Positions 1 to 6,508 of a DNA stretch of 17,288 bases are shown here, one piece after another. The notes below the pieces were generated by a model. It was given only the letters and a program-made list of their open reading frames with translations, was not told where the DNA came from and did no database searches. Numbering within the stretch: the first letter of the stretch is position 1; each line of letters opens with the position of its first letter. Origin of the DNA: Candidatus Zophobacter franzmannii (lineage in GTDB: Bacteria > Cloacimonadota > Cloacimonadia > Cloacimonadales > JAFGVF01); assembly GCA_030765245.1 (NCBI GenBank), contig JAVCCX010000436.1, positions 1 through 17,288 of the forward strand. The letters are read 5' to 3'. The translations under genes and the position numbers were made by a program.

Positions 1-423
1 AGGTGGCACCACACAATCTGCATCTGTTGTAAGAATTATCTCGCCAGTTGTTTGAGCAATTGCTCTAGTTAAAGCATTCTTCTTGGGAGATATAACCTCT
101 AATCTGTCTTTCACTTCTAAAAGTTTTATGAATGGGTATTTATCTGCAAAGCTTCTTATGATATCTCTTGAGTTATCAGTAGAATCATCATCTGCAATCA
201 ATACCTCAAATAGTTTGTTTGAATATGTTTGGTTTACTAAGGCTGTGAGCAGTTTCCTCAGATTCTCAGATTCATTTCTTGCAGCTATACATACAGAGAC
301 TGTCTTTTTCTCATAACTGCACTTAATTTTGTATCTCAATATCCCGATTATAAACATCATAGACAAGAAGATATAGCCCAATGAGCATATGATTTCGATT
401 CCAATAATTATATTTGTGATCAT
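1..423 (-). CDS. Family 2 glycosyltransferase, membrane-anchored (C-terminal part off the window)
   Basis: I translated this by hand from the minus strand: 141 residues are visible and the gene continues past base 1. Residues 3-29 form one hydrophobic membrane segment. The GT2 (GT-A fold) core follows: a beta strand ending in IAARNES (47-52), the acidic motif DDDSTDNS (78-85) that binds the nucleotide, a PKKNAL segment (113-118), and the metal-binding DXD motif as TTDADC (132-137). Family knowledge says such proteins move a sugar from an activated donor onto a lipid or polysaccharide at the membrane; the acceptor cannot be told from this part. The ATG shares one base with the TAA stop of the penicillin-binding protein (TAATG), so the two are translationally coupled and part of one envelope operon. 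Confidence 0.85.
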   Translation of the reverse strand, partial: MITNIIIGIEIICSLGYIFLSMMFIIGILRYKIKCSYEKKTVSVCIAARNESENLRKLLTALVNQTYSNKLFEVLIADDDSTDNSRDIIRSFADKYPFIKLLEVKDRLEVISPKKNALTRAIAQTTGEIILTTDADCVVPP

Positions 424-2513
424 TAACGATACCGACTAACTGGTTTCTCTACTAACACACAGATAGAATCTGCCGACATCTCATACTGTGTTGGGTAGAA
501 ATTATACATTGAACTATCGAGGAAGACCTTCGGCTCTGTTCCATCGATAAATATCTCATCTATTGCATTTTCTTCATTAAAAGCCAAGAACCCTGTCACA
601 GGATTTATAGGTACTTTCACTATATTTTCAGGTGCTACAAAACGATATCGAGCATCATGTGATTTAGGTTTCATTCCGTGGTTTTGATTGATAATAGTTT
701 TAAGCATTATCTTCGACCATGGAGGAGCACAAACAACACCACCGGACATTCTGTTTCCCATACTGACATTGCTGTCAAAACCAATCCAGATTCCTGTTAT
801 AAGTTTTTTGTTAAACCCTATAAACCAGGCATCTTTATAATTGTCCGTCGTGCCTGTTTTACCCGCAACAGGGAAGCTCATTCCGTTCTGCTTTGCCATC
901 CAACCTGACCCCTCGTTCACAACACTCTCAAGCATACTTGTCATCACATATGCAACTTCAGGATTACAAACATCATTCTTTTCAACCTGCATCTCTTCCA
1001 ATATCTTTCCATCTCTATCTTCAACTCTTAATATGAATTTAGGCTTCACTCTCCAACCGTTGTTAGGGAATGTTGAATAAGATGCAATCAGATTAATCGG
1101 CTTTACTTCGGTAGTTCCAAGAGCACTGGACATATTTGCATGTTTACCAGTGGTTAGTCCAAATCGTAGGGCCATCTGTGAGAAGTTAGATGCACCAATG
1201 TCATACAAAGCCTTAACAGCCCATATATTATGAGAATTCGCAAGTGCCTTTCTCATAGTGCAGTAGCCGTAGTATCTATTTCTTCTATAATTGTGCGGAC
1301 GCCATTCCTGACCTGACATTAACTTTATCATGGTCGGATTATCCTGGATAATCGTAGCAGGAGTATACCCTTTTTCTAAAGCGGCTGTATATAAAACTGG
1401 TTTAATGGCGGAGCCTGGAGATCTTCGAGCTAATACCATCCGATTAAACTTACTATGATTATGGTTACGCCCACCAAGCATTGCCAGTACCTCACCGGTC
1501 TCAGCTTCCATTGTGACAAGCCCACCTTGTAGGTAAGGTGTCTTAATATCATTATCAGTCGGTGAGAAATCAGCATATTTATGAGTGTAGTTACGGTTAT
1601 TTTCATATTTAGTCAGATACTCATTCATAACAGAATCAGCATACTGAGTCAGGTCATAGTCGATAGTTGTATAGATCTTCAAGCCACCCTCAAAAAGGGT
1701 TTGAGTTCCATACTTTCTTTCGAGCTTCAATCTAATATTCTCTAAGAAATAGTCAGCTGGGTCATTCTTAACAGGAGTCCGTTCCTGGATCAAAGGTGCT
1801 GACTTAGCCCATTCATACTGCTCTTGAGATATCTTACTCTCTTCCATCATCCTTCTAAGGACAACATTTCTTCTTTTTATGGCCCTTTCAGGGTGTCTGA
1901 TAGGGTTTAGATAATTGGGAATCTGTAATATGCCTGCTAAGGTTGCAGCTTCTGGAAGTGATAACTCACTAGCATGTTTTTTAAAGTAATAAACTGCTGC
2001 AGTTTCAACACCGTATACTCCTCCTCCGAAGTAAACTTTGTTAAAATACATCTCTAAAATCTCACTCTTTGAAAAGTTCCTTTCAATCACTAAGGCGAGC
2101 ATGGCTTCCTTGATTTTACGGGTTAACTTCTTATTCTGAGTTAGGAAAAGTGCTCGGGCTAACTGCTGAGTAATGGTGGATGCACCTTGTGAAAAGCGTC
2201 CTCCACGGCTAACATTAACCAAGAAAGCTCTAGAAGTACCCTTTAGGTCAATGCCAAAATGCGTATAAAAGTTCTTATCTTCAGTTGCTATTAGTGCGTC
2301 TATCAGATATGGTGGAAGCTCTTGATAGAACGCCATGGTTCTCTTTTCGAAAGCAAACATATGGATTAAACGATTGTATCTATCATATACCTCGGAACCT
2401 TGAGCCATATGGTAATTTCTCATCTCTGTAACAGGAGGCATTTCATCAGAATAGTACCATGGAATGCCTAGCACAATACCACCAAAGAACATTACCACAG
2501 CAAGTTCTATCAA
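423..2513 (-). CDS. Class A penicillin-binding protein (GT51 transglycosylase plus transpeptidase), apparent 5' frameshift
   Basis: This is a bifunctional peptidoglycan synthase acting outside the cytoplasmic membrane: it polymerises lipid II and cross-links the peptides. The open frame has 696 residues. A membrane helix (3-21) is followed by the GT51 domain with the catalytic Glu in TEDKNF (E78), the block RGGRFSQGASTITQQLAR (103-120) and a third block around 140-170. The transpeptidase domain shows SPGSAIKP with S368-x-x-K371, SHN (427-429) and KTGTT (552-556), so all catalytic motifs are intact. The only start within the open frame at its 5' end is a TTG at 2513 with no Shine-Dalgarno sequence. 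The other frame just upstream, starting ATG-ATG at 2551, encodes MMDEFRSYFK and would join this frame if an A5 tract (2520-2524) had one more A. The true product is therefore probably about 13 residues longer. It follows the membrane protein gene at 2532-3068. Confidence 0.93.
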   Translation of the reverse strand: MIELAVVMFFGGIVLGIPWYYSDEMPPVTEMRNYHMAQGSEVYDRYNRLIHMFAFEKRTMAFYQELPPYLIDALIATEDKNFYTHFGIDLKGTSRAFLVNVSRGGRFSQGASTITQQLARALFLTQNKKLTRKIKEAMLALVIERNFSKSEILEMYFNKVYFGGGVYGVETAAVYYFKKHASELSLPEAATLAGILQIPNYLNPIRHPERAIKRRNVVLRRMMEESKISQEQYEWAKSAPLIQERTPVKNDPADYFLENIRLKLERKYGTQTLFEGGLKIYTTIDYDLTQYADSVMNEYLTKYENNRNYTHKYADFSPTDNDIKTPYLQGGLVTMEAETGEVLAMLGGRNHNHSKFNRMVLARRSPGSAIKPVLYTAALEKGYTPATIIQDNPTMIKLMSGQEWRPHNYRRNRYYGYCTMRKALANSHNIWAVKALYDIGASNFSQMALRFGLTTGKHANMSSALGTTEVKPINLIASYSTFPNNGWRVKPKFILRVEDRDGKILEEMQVEKNDVCNPEVAYVMTSMLESVVNEGSGWMAKQNGMSFPVAGKTGTTDNYKDAWFIGFNKKLITGIWIGFDSNVSMGNRMSGGVVCAPPWSKIMLKTIINQNHGMKPKSHDARYRFVAPENIVKVPINPVTGFLAFNEENAIDEIFIDGTEPKVFLDSSMYNFYPTQYEMSADSICVLVEKPVSRYR

Positions 2514-2531
2514 CAGATATTTTTAAAGTAA

Positions 2532-3068
2532 CTACGAAACTCGTCCATCATTAGCCCCAAATGAAATTCTTTCTCGTATCTTCAGTGTTATTATTCCGGT
2601 TACTATCCCTGATACCAACCCTATAATTAGCAATAACGGAATAAACTTAAAAACTGTATCTGATTGGATCAAAACCAATCGTAAAACTACTAACTGCATC
2701 AAATTATGGACAATTGCCCCGCCAACACTGATCCCAACAAGACTCAATCCTAACTTACTTTTGAGCAATAACCACATTACAATGACAGAAACAATGCTTC
2801 CGCCTAAAGATATCAGTGAAACCGGACTAATCAAGGTCCCTATAAAAAAACCACCAACTAATACTTTTAAGATTGTAACCATAAAAGCCAATAGCGGAAA
2901 ACCATCTGCCAAAAGAAATAGAATCGTAATGTTTGCCAACCCGAGACGAACGAATGGCAACGGCTTTGGAATCAAAGCTTCAAAGATATATACAGTCACT
3001 GCAAATGCTGTAAAAAAGGAGAGATATAAAATCCGATTCGTTTTATCTATTTTGTATTCTTTTGACAT
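2532..3068 (-). CDS. Gx transporter / heptaprenyl diphosphate synthase component I family membrane protein
   Basis: The 178-residue product is almost all hydrophobic, with about five or six membrane segments separated by short loops. The N-terminal part, with PKPLPFVRLGLANI at about residues 34-47, is the characteristic stretch of the family annotated either as Gx transporter or as heptaprenyl diphosphate synthase component I; it resembles the substrate-binding S component of ECF importers. The substrate is not known, and a direct role in isoprenoid chain synthesis is doubtful for a protein of this shape. An AGGAAAT sequence sits just before the ATG. It is first in the operon with the PBP and the glycosyltransferase, which fits a link to the cell envelope, but that is inference. 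Confidence 0.82.
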   Translation of the reverse strand: MSKEYKIDKTNRILYLSFFTAFAVTVYIFEALIPKPLPFVRLGLANITILFLLADGFPLLAFMVTILKVLVGGFFIGTLISPVSLISLGGSIVSVIVMWLLLKSKLGLSLVGISVGGAIVHNLMQLVVLRLVLIQSDTVFKFIPLLLIIGLVSGIVTGIITLKIRERISFGANDGRVS

Positions 3069-3099
3069 ATTTCCTGTTTCACTTAGTTTAATTTAAAAA

Positions 3100-3123
3100 A
3101 TTATATCTGATATGGAAAGTCAA
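3100..3123 (-). promoter_or_regulatory. Possible promoter of the envelope operon
   Basis: On the minus strand a TTGACT box (3123-3118) precedes a perfect TATAAT (3105-3100). The spacing is only 12 bases, shorter than the usual 16-18, so at most one of the two boxes is probably used in the standard way. The TATAAT lies about 31 bases upstream of the ATG at 3068. Confidence 0.35.
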
Positions 3124-3211
3124 GAGTTATATTAGCTATTAACTATCTCAAAGAAATTCGCCCTAAGTTATCACTTCTCTTGAATAATCAAATACAAAAG
3201 GATTGAGACCC

Positions 3212-3319
3212 AAATATTCAAATCTTCAGTGCGTTGATGCACTGGGAGCAATGGGTGCATTAAAAGACCTCAAAAGTCCCAGAACTCTGCATAAAACGCA
3301 CTGTAGATTGAGAATATTT
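3212..3319. repeat. Long imperfect inverted repeat (hairpin element, possible MITE or structured RNA)
   Basis: The left arm (3212-3247) begins AAATATTC and contains CAGTGCGTT, GATGCA and CTGGGA; the right arm (3277-3319), read in reverse complement, gives the same blocks in the same order: AAATATTC, CAGTGCGTT, ATGCA, CTGGGA. The arms are 36 and 43 bases and differ by a few substitutions and two small insertions. The loop is 29 bases and holds a second possible pairing, ATGCAC with GTGCAT. This is far beyond chance and is not a terminator, since no T-run follows. A miniature inverted-repeat element, a remnant of an IS200/IS605-like element, or a structured RNA are all possible; copy number in the genome would decide. 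Confidence 0.6.
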
Positions 3320-3633
3320 ACACATTTATTAGATAATATAGATAATGTCGAAATTGACTCACTTTCCATTATTATTGATATTATTTAGCTAACTCACACT
3401 AATTGCACTGTGTAAGTGAACAATGTGTCGTATTCTTGTTAAAAACATCCTAGATTTATAGTTAGAAATGAATACCATCATTAAAGCTGATAATTAGAAA
3501 TCCTTTAAGCAATTATTATGTATTCAGTTGCACTATCTCATAGCAAAAGAAAAAAAAGATTGCCAAAAAAGAATTTAAAGTAATAAATGGTAATTAAAAG
3601 TAGAGGAAACTATCTGTAGGATTTAAATAGTTT

Positions 3634-3649
3634 CGGAACGCTTCTTGCA
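3634..3649 (+). promoter_or_regulatory. Sigma-54 (RpoN)-type -24/-12 promoter
   Basis: The sequence CGGAACGCTTCTTGCA matches the -24/-12 consensus GGCACG-N4-TTGCA at all but one listed position. The GG (3635-3636) and GC (3647-3648) doublets are separated by exactly the required 10 bases. Transcription would start near 3659-3660, about 27 bases before the ATG at 3687, leaving room for the AAGGAG ribosome site. Sigma-54 promoters need an enhancer-binding ATPase, none of which is in this window. Confidence 0.6.
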
Positions 3650-3686
3650 TGAATTATGAGTAAGTGATAAAGAAAAGGAGATAAAG

Positions 3687-4043
3687 ATGTCTTTGAGTAA
3701 AAAAATTCTCGTTCTTGTTTTAATTGCAATAGCTGCTAGTATGTTTGCAATTTCAGTTAGTAACGAAGGCGTCAACATCTATGTACAACCTGAAGAATAT
3801 AAAACAACTGCAACTATGATTGTTGATTTTTCAGAAACTAGTTTGGTAACTATTGATATGTATGATGATAATGACAACCTTGTAGATTCCTTCTTCCGCG
3901 GAGAAGCAGAGAAAGGAGAGATGGTCTTTGTACTTGATCGTTACGCATTGGATGGTAGTTTCTTAAGTGAAGGAAAATACGAAATCCGTGTGGCATCACT
4001 GGGAAGATATATTTCTAAGAAGAAGACTGTAATATTGAAATAA
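3687..4043 (+). CDS. Small exported protein with FlgD-Ig-like fold
   Basis: The 118-residue product starts with a classical signal peptide: KK at 5-6, a hydrophobic core to about residue 20, and likely cleavage after SMFA. The rest is a single beta-rich domain. Its order of features (VTIDMYDDNDNLVDSF, then a charged stretch, then DGSFLSEGKYEIRVAS) resembles the Ig-like domain of FlgD and of many secreted proteins of the Bacteroidetes-Cloacimonadota group, where a GxxLxxGxY turn is typical. This similarity is by eye and the function is unknown. AAGGAG at 3675-3680 sits 6 bases before the ATG. It is a single-gene unit: sigma-54-type promoter upstream, strong terminator downstream. Confidence 0.8.
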   Translation: MSLSKKILVLVLIAIAASMFAISVSNEGVNIYVQPEEYKTTATMIVDFSETSLVTIDMYDDNDNLVDSFFRGEAEKGEMVFVLDRYALDGSFLSEGKYEIRVASLGRYISKKKTVILK

Positions 4044-4066
4044 GCTAGTATTAAATACTATAAATA

Positions 4067-4096
4067 AGAGCTATTCTTCAGAATAGCTCTCTTTTT
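4067..4096 (+). terminator. Rho-independent terminator after the small exported protein
   Basis: A perfect 10-bp stem, AGAGCTATTC pairing with GAATAGCTCT around a TTCA loop (4067-4090), is followed by CTTTTT. On the minus strand the stem is followed by a broken T-rich stretch, so it may also end folA transcription arriving from the right. Confidence 0.9.
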
Positions 4097-4115
4097 ATTG
4101 TAAACGATTGGTGCA

Positions 4116-4622
4116 TTAGTCCTCTTTGTATTGACTATTTACTTTACACCTTCTCTTAAAAACTTTGAATGTTAACATTATCCTTCCACTTCTATCTTCG
4201 TCCTTAGACACTAATTCCCATTCATTTACATCATATTCAGGGAAATATGTATCTCCCTCAAAGCAATCTCCAATCTCAGTAATGTAAAGATGAGTAGCTA
4301 TTTGCAGGAACTTTGCAAACACTTCCCTACCGCCTATTATAAAAGCCTTGTTCTCAGGATGTAATAGATTGTGCAAATCATCAATTGAGTTAACTACCTC
4401 TATACCTGATGAAGCAACAAGGGTATTTGAAAGTACAATGTTTCTTCTCCCAGGCAAAGCCTTACCTACTGATTCGTAAGTTCTCCTACCCATTACAATC
4501 GGGTAACCCATTGTAGTCTTTTTGAAATATGATAGTTCTAGAGGTATCGACCATGGCATCTTATTACTAGCACCGATAAGCTTGTTCTGATCCATTGCAA
4601 CAATTATGCAATAGTCTATCAT
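4116..4622 (-). CDS. folA: Dihydrofolate reductase
   Basis: It reduces dihydrofolate to tetrahydrofolate with NADPH in the cytoplasm, supplying one-carbon carriers for thymidylate and purine synthesis. At 168 residues it has the normal length. The N-terminal loop IGASNKMPW (16-24) is the Met20-type loop, the catalytic acid is E29 in IPLELSYFK (aspartate in E. coli, glutamate in some other enzymes), and VMGRRTYES (43-51) and the cofactor-binding IIGGREVF are all in place. The ATG lies 1 base after the tsaB stop, so the two are cotranscribed. No thymidylate synthase gene is adjacent, unlike in many genomes. Confidence 0.96.
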   Translation of the reverse strand: MIDYCIIVAMDQNKLIGASNKMPWSIPLELSYFKKTTMGYPIVMGRRTYESVGKALPGRRNIVLSNTLVASSGIEVVNSIDDLHNLLHPENKAFIIGGREVFAKFLQIATHLYITEIGDCFEGDTYFPEYDVNEWELVSKDEDRSGRIMLTFKVFKRRCKVNSQYKED

Positions 4623-4623
4623 A

Positions 4624-5298
4624 TTACTTTCTTGCTAACTCAGCTTGTGATAATCTTAAATATTCAGGTTCTAGTTTAAACAATTGTTCTAAATTAAAGG
4701 TCTCATCCTTAGGAAGAATTGTTTCAAGTGAAAAAAGCCCACTTGCTTTAGGAATCTGCAGATGGATTGGTGCTATATGGAAAATATCTGGCTTAGATGT
4801 TAATAAGTCACTGTATTCTTTTACTCCACTTCCAGCAACAATCACAGGAGTATTAATGCTTTCAAGAAATTCTAATGGTTTGCAATTTGAAGGTTTTATC
4901 AGTTCTTGCATATCAGAAGAGTAAAGAGCTGTATAAACTTCTTTCATTCTTGCATCAATAAAACTCAGAATTGGTAGTTTATTGCCAATCAGATTGGCAG
5001 CAGTAAGTTCAAGACTAGTATATGCTACAATAGGAATCTTTAGTCCATAACTTATACCTTTAGCCGTTGCCAGCCCTATCCGCATCCCTGTAAAAGAACC
5101 CGGTCCTATGCAAATAAGTAGTTTGTTTATATCTGATGGTTTATACCCTAAGCTTTTTAATGCCTTATCAATGTTTGGTAATAGTGTTTCTGAATGAGTA
5201 ATTTTGACTTTAAAATAATGTTCAAAAATAACTTCATCATCTTTAGCGAAAGCAAAGCTACCAGAAGTCGAGGATGTATCAATCGCAAGTTTGAGCAT
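4624..5298 (-). CDS. tsaB: tRNA threonylcarbamoyladenosine biosynthesis protein TsaB
   Basis: TsaB is the partner of TsaD, with TsaE, in placing threonylcarbamoyl on A37 of tRNAs that read ANN codons. The 224-residue product has the ASKHA-fold start LAIDTSS (4-10), the conserved GPGSFTGMRIGLATAKG (65-81), DARMKEVYTALY (115-126), and the C-terminal PEYLRLSQAE typical of TsaB. These blocks separate it from the longer TsaD, which has metal-binding histidines. It is transcribed first in a two-gene unit with folA, from the minus-strand side of the back-to-back promoter at 5329-5356. Confidence 0.95.
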   Translation of the reverse strand: MLKLAIDTSSTSGSFAFAKDDEVIFEHYFKVKITHSETLLPNIDKALKSLGYKPSDINKLLICIGPGSFTGMRIGLATAKGISYGLKIPIVAYTSLELTAANLIGNKLPILSFIDARMKEVYTALYSSDMQELIKPSNCKPLEFLESINTPVIVAGSGVKEYSDLLTSKPDIFHIAPIHLQIPKASGLFSLETILPKDETFNLEQLFKLEPEYLRLSQAELARK

Positions 5299-5328
5299 CT
5301 ATAACCTTCCTTTTTAGTCCGAATTTGT

Positions 5329-5356
5329 AACATAATTTAACCAAAATTCCTGTCAA
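5329..5356 (-). promoter_or_regulatory. Promoter of tsaB-folA
   Basis: On the minus strand TTGACA (5356-5351, perfect -35) is followed after 16 bases by TATGTT (5334-5329, 4 of 6 for the -10). The ATG of tsaB is about 30 bases further on. The -35 box is one arm of the palindrome at 5351-5369. Confidence 0.6.
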
Positions 5357-5369
5357 AGTATACTTGACA
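5351..5369. promoter_or_regulatory. Palindrome joining two outward-facing -35 boxes
   Basis: The 19 bases TGTCAAAGTATACTTGACA form an 18-bp perfect palindrome with one extra A. Each arm is a -35 box (TTGACA) for a promoter running outward, one to tsaB and one to the C_GCAxxG_C_C gene. It may be just two -35 boxes back to back, or an operator for a dimeric regulator that would control both directions. Confidence 0.5.
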
Positions 5370-5392
5370 AGAGGTACTTGAATTTATTAATA
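5364..5392 (+). promoter_or_regulatory. Promoter of the C_GCAxxG_C_C gene
   Basis: TTGACA (5364-5369) is followed at 15-17 bases by TATTAA (5385-5390) or TTAATA (5387-5392). The start codon at 5425 is a plausible distance downstream. Confidence 0.45.
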
Positions 5393-5411
5393 GAAACAAA
5401 TTTATTGTAAT

Positions 5412-5417
5412 GAGGAG
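5412..5417 (+). promoter_or_regulatory. Ribosome binding site GAGGAG that fixes the start at 5425
   Basis: GAGGAG lies 7 bases before the ATG at 5425. An earlier in-frame ATG at 5410 overlaps this site and has no site of its own, so 5425 is the preferred start. Confidence 0.75.
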
Positions 5418-5424
5418 TTATAGA

Positions 5425-5925
5425 ATGGAAAAGAAAGAAAAGCTTGAATTGGCAGAGAAAGCATACAAAATTGCTTATGACTATGACCTTAAATATAGCT
5501 GTTGTCCACAATGTGTCTTAGCCGCTGTTCAAGAAACTGTAGGTGGAATTGACAACGCAGTTATAACAGCTTCTCATTCACTTGCCGGTGGTGGTGGTCG
5601 ATCCGGCTCTGGTACATGTGGTGCACTTGCTGGTGGTTTACTTGCTTTAGGTGCATACTATGGTAGAGATAGATGTGAAAGCGGATTTGAAGAAGGCCGA
5701 TATATGAAAAGTTTCCAATATTCCAAAGCTCTATTTGATGAGTTTAATGAGCAGCAAAATGGATCTTCTTGTAATGCTGTACAATCTAAGATTACAGGTC
5801 AAACTTGGAGTTTCTGGGAACAAGATGAATTAAAAGCATTTAAAGCCAAAGCTGGTGACTACTGTGCAAGGCTAACTGGTGAAGTTGCATCGTATGTTGT
5901 AAAAAGAATTCTTAATGTAAAGTAA
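5425..5925 (+). CDS. C_GCAxxG_C_C family (cysteine-rich, putative redox or metal) protein
   Basis: The 166-residue product has seven cysteines at 26, 27, 30, 65, 84, 116 and 147. CCPQCVLAAVQE and a glycine-rich stretch lead into GTCGALAGGLLALGAYYG (63-80), the signature of the C_GCAxxG_C_C family; here the first residue of the core is Thr rather than Gly. The later single cysteines at 84, 116 and 147 fit the family's spaced C...C pattern. No signal peptide or membrane helix is seen, so it is cytoplasmic. The family has no settled biochemical role; a metal or iron-sulphur site and redox function are guesses from the cysteines. It stands alone in its transcription direction, divergent from tsaB and about 100 bases before the next gene. 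Confidence 0.85.
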   Translation: MEKKEKLELAEKAYKIAYDYDLKYSCCPQCVLAAVQETVGGIDNAVITASHSLAGGGGRSGSGTCGALAGGLLALGAYYGRDRCESGFEEGRYMKSFQYSKALFDEFNEQQNGSSCNAVQSKITGQTWSFWEQDELKAFKAKAGDYCARLTGEVASYVVKRILNVK

Positions 5926-6019
5926 ATTAATACAACAACTTTCTATGGCCTCGCAAGAGACCTATTTCTTTAGCTTGCATAAAATATTGTGTTTTGATAT
6001 TGTTGTTCAAAATAGTTAT

Positions 6020-6025
6020 GGAGGA
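6020..6025 (+). promoter_or_regulatory. Ribosome binding site GGAGGA that fixes the start at 6030
   Basis: GGAGGA lies 4 bases before ATG-TCC-GAT at 6030. The longer frame from 5994 would place this site inside the coding region with nothing comparable upstream. Confidence 0.75.
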
Positions 6026-6029
6026 TTAT

Positions 6030-6491
6030 ATGTCCGATAAACCTAGTAAAGAAGAGATTCACAAATACTTTGCTTCTAATCTATTTAACTCTACCTGGGA
6101 TCTTATTGACAAACCAGAAAGAACAGAAGATGAAGAGTTTAATATGATCCACTCTGCCCATGCATCTCTATACCATTGGACACAAGCTGGTGGTCCTGAG
6201 CAAATATATGTTGGTGAGTGGCAGGTTTCGAGAGTCTATTCTGTATTGAAGATGTTTGATTCAGGATTTAAACACGGACTAAGAAGTTTGAAGATATGCC
6301 AAGATAACAAATTCACTGGATTTAACCTTGCTTATGCATATGAAGCTGTTGCAAGAGCATATTCAACCATTCCAGACAATGAAAAAGTTAAAGAATTTAT
6401 CAATAAAGCAAAAGAGGAAAGTTCAAATATTGAAGAGGCTGATTCAAAAAAGATGCTTTTAGATGATCTTGAAAATATTCCTGTTAAATAA
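6030..6491 (+). CDS. Conserved TPR-like protein of unknown function
   Basis: The 153-residue product is mostly helical and cytoplasmic, with no signal peptide. A segment NSTWDLIDKPERTEDEE is followed by MIHSAHASLYHW (about 37-48), a QVSRVYSVLKMFDSGFKHGLRSLKIC repeat, and FNLAYAYEAVARAYS (about 100-114). This looks like three helical pairs of a TPR-type fold, with AHASxxHW, SRVY and AYEAxARA as the conserved anchors. I recognise the pattern as a widespread hypothetical family but know no function. Two bases separate its stop from the non-coding lead into the receiver gene, whose start is 18 bases on, so the two are probably cotranscribed. Confidence 0.75.
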   Translation: MSDKPSKEEIHKYFASNLFNSTWDLIDKPERTEDEEFNMIHSAHASLYHWTQAGGPEQIYVGEWQVSRVYSVLKMFDSGFKHGLRSLKICQDNKFTGFNLAYAYEAVARAYSTIPDNEKVKEFINKAKEESSNIEEADSKKMLLDDLENIPVK

Positions 6492-6495
6492 AATT

Positions 6496-6499
6496 GGAG
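6496..6499 (+). promoter_or_regulatory. Ribosome binding site GGAG that fixes the start at 6509
   Basis: GGAG precedes ATG-AAA-CGA at 6509 by 9 bases. A TTG at 6494 in the same frame would add five residues not seen in receiver domains (which begin xxILIVEDD), so 6509 is chosen. Confidence 0.65.
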
Positions 6500-6508
6500 C
6501 AATATTCA

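Larger units (their letters stand above)
3124..3686. other. Long intergenic region with hairpin element and sigma-54-type promoter
   Basis: No convincing protein-coding gene is seen here. It holds, in order, a long imperfect hairpin (3212-3319), an AT-rich stretch, a short inverted repeat CTCACAC/GTGTAAG (3393-3416), an A-rich tract (3544-3572) and a sigma-54-type promoter (3634-3649). The longest open frame (3203-3388, 61 codons) lies across the hairpin, lacks a ribosome binding site and has repetitive low-information sequence, so it is not called as a gene. Confidence 0.7.

Noticed and set aside
83..316. 77-codon plus-strand frame at the left edge
   Set aside because: Antisense to the glycosyltransferase gene, whose motifs are clear on the minus strand.
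2761..3096. 111-codon plus-strand frame
   Set aside because: It is the antisense shadow of the Gx transporter-like membrane protein gene and has no ribosome site or recognisable domain.
3203..3388. 61-codon open frame on the plus strand across the hairpin element
   Set aside because: It lies on the inverted repeat, has no ribosome site, and its sequence resembles the false reading frames often produced by interspersed repeats.
5946..5963. GGCCTC/GAGACC hairpin with GCAA loop after the C_GCAxxG_C_C gene as a terminator
   Set aside because: The stem has a central C-A mismatch and no T-run follows, so it is too weak to call.
5964..5985. Second possible sigma-54 promoter around TTGCAT before the TPR-like gene
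   Set aside because: No GG doublet lies 10 bases upstream of the GC, which is essential for this promoter type.
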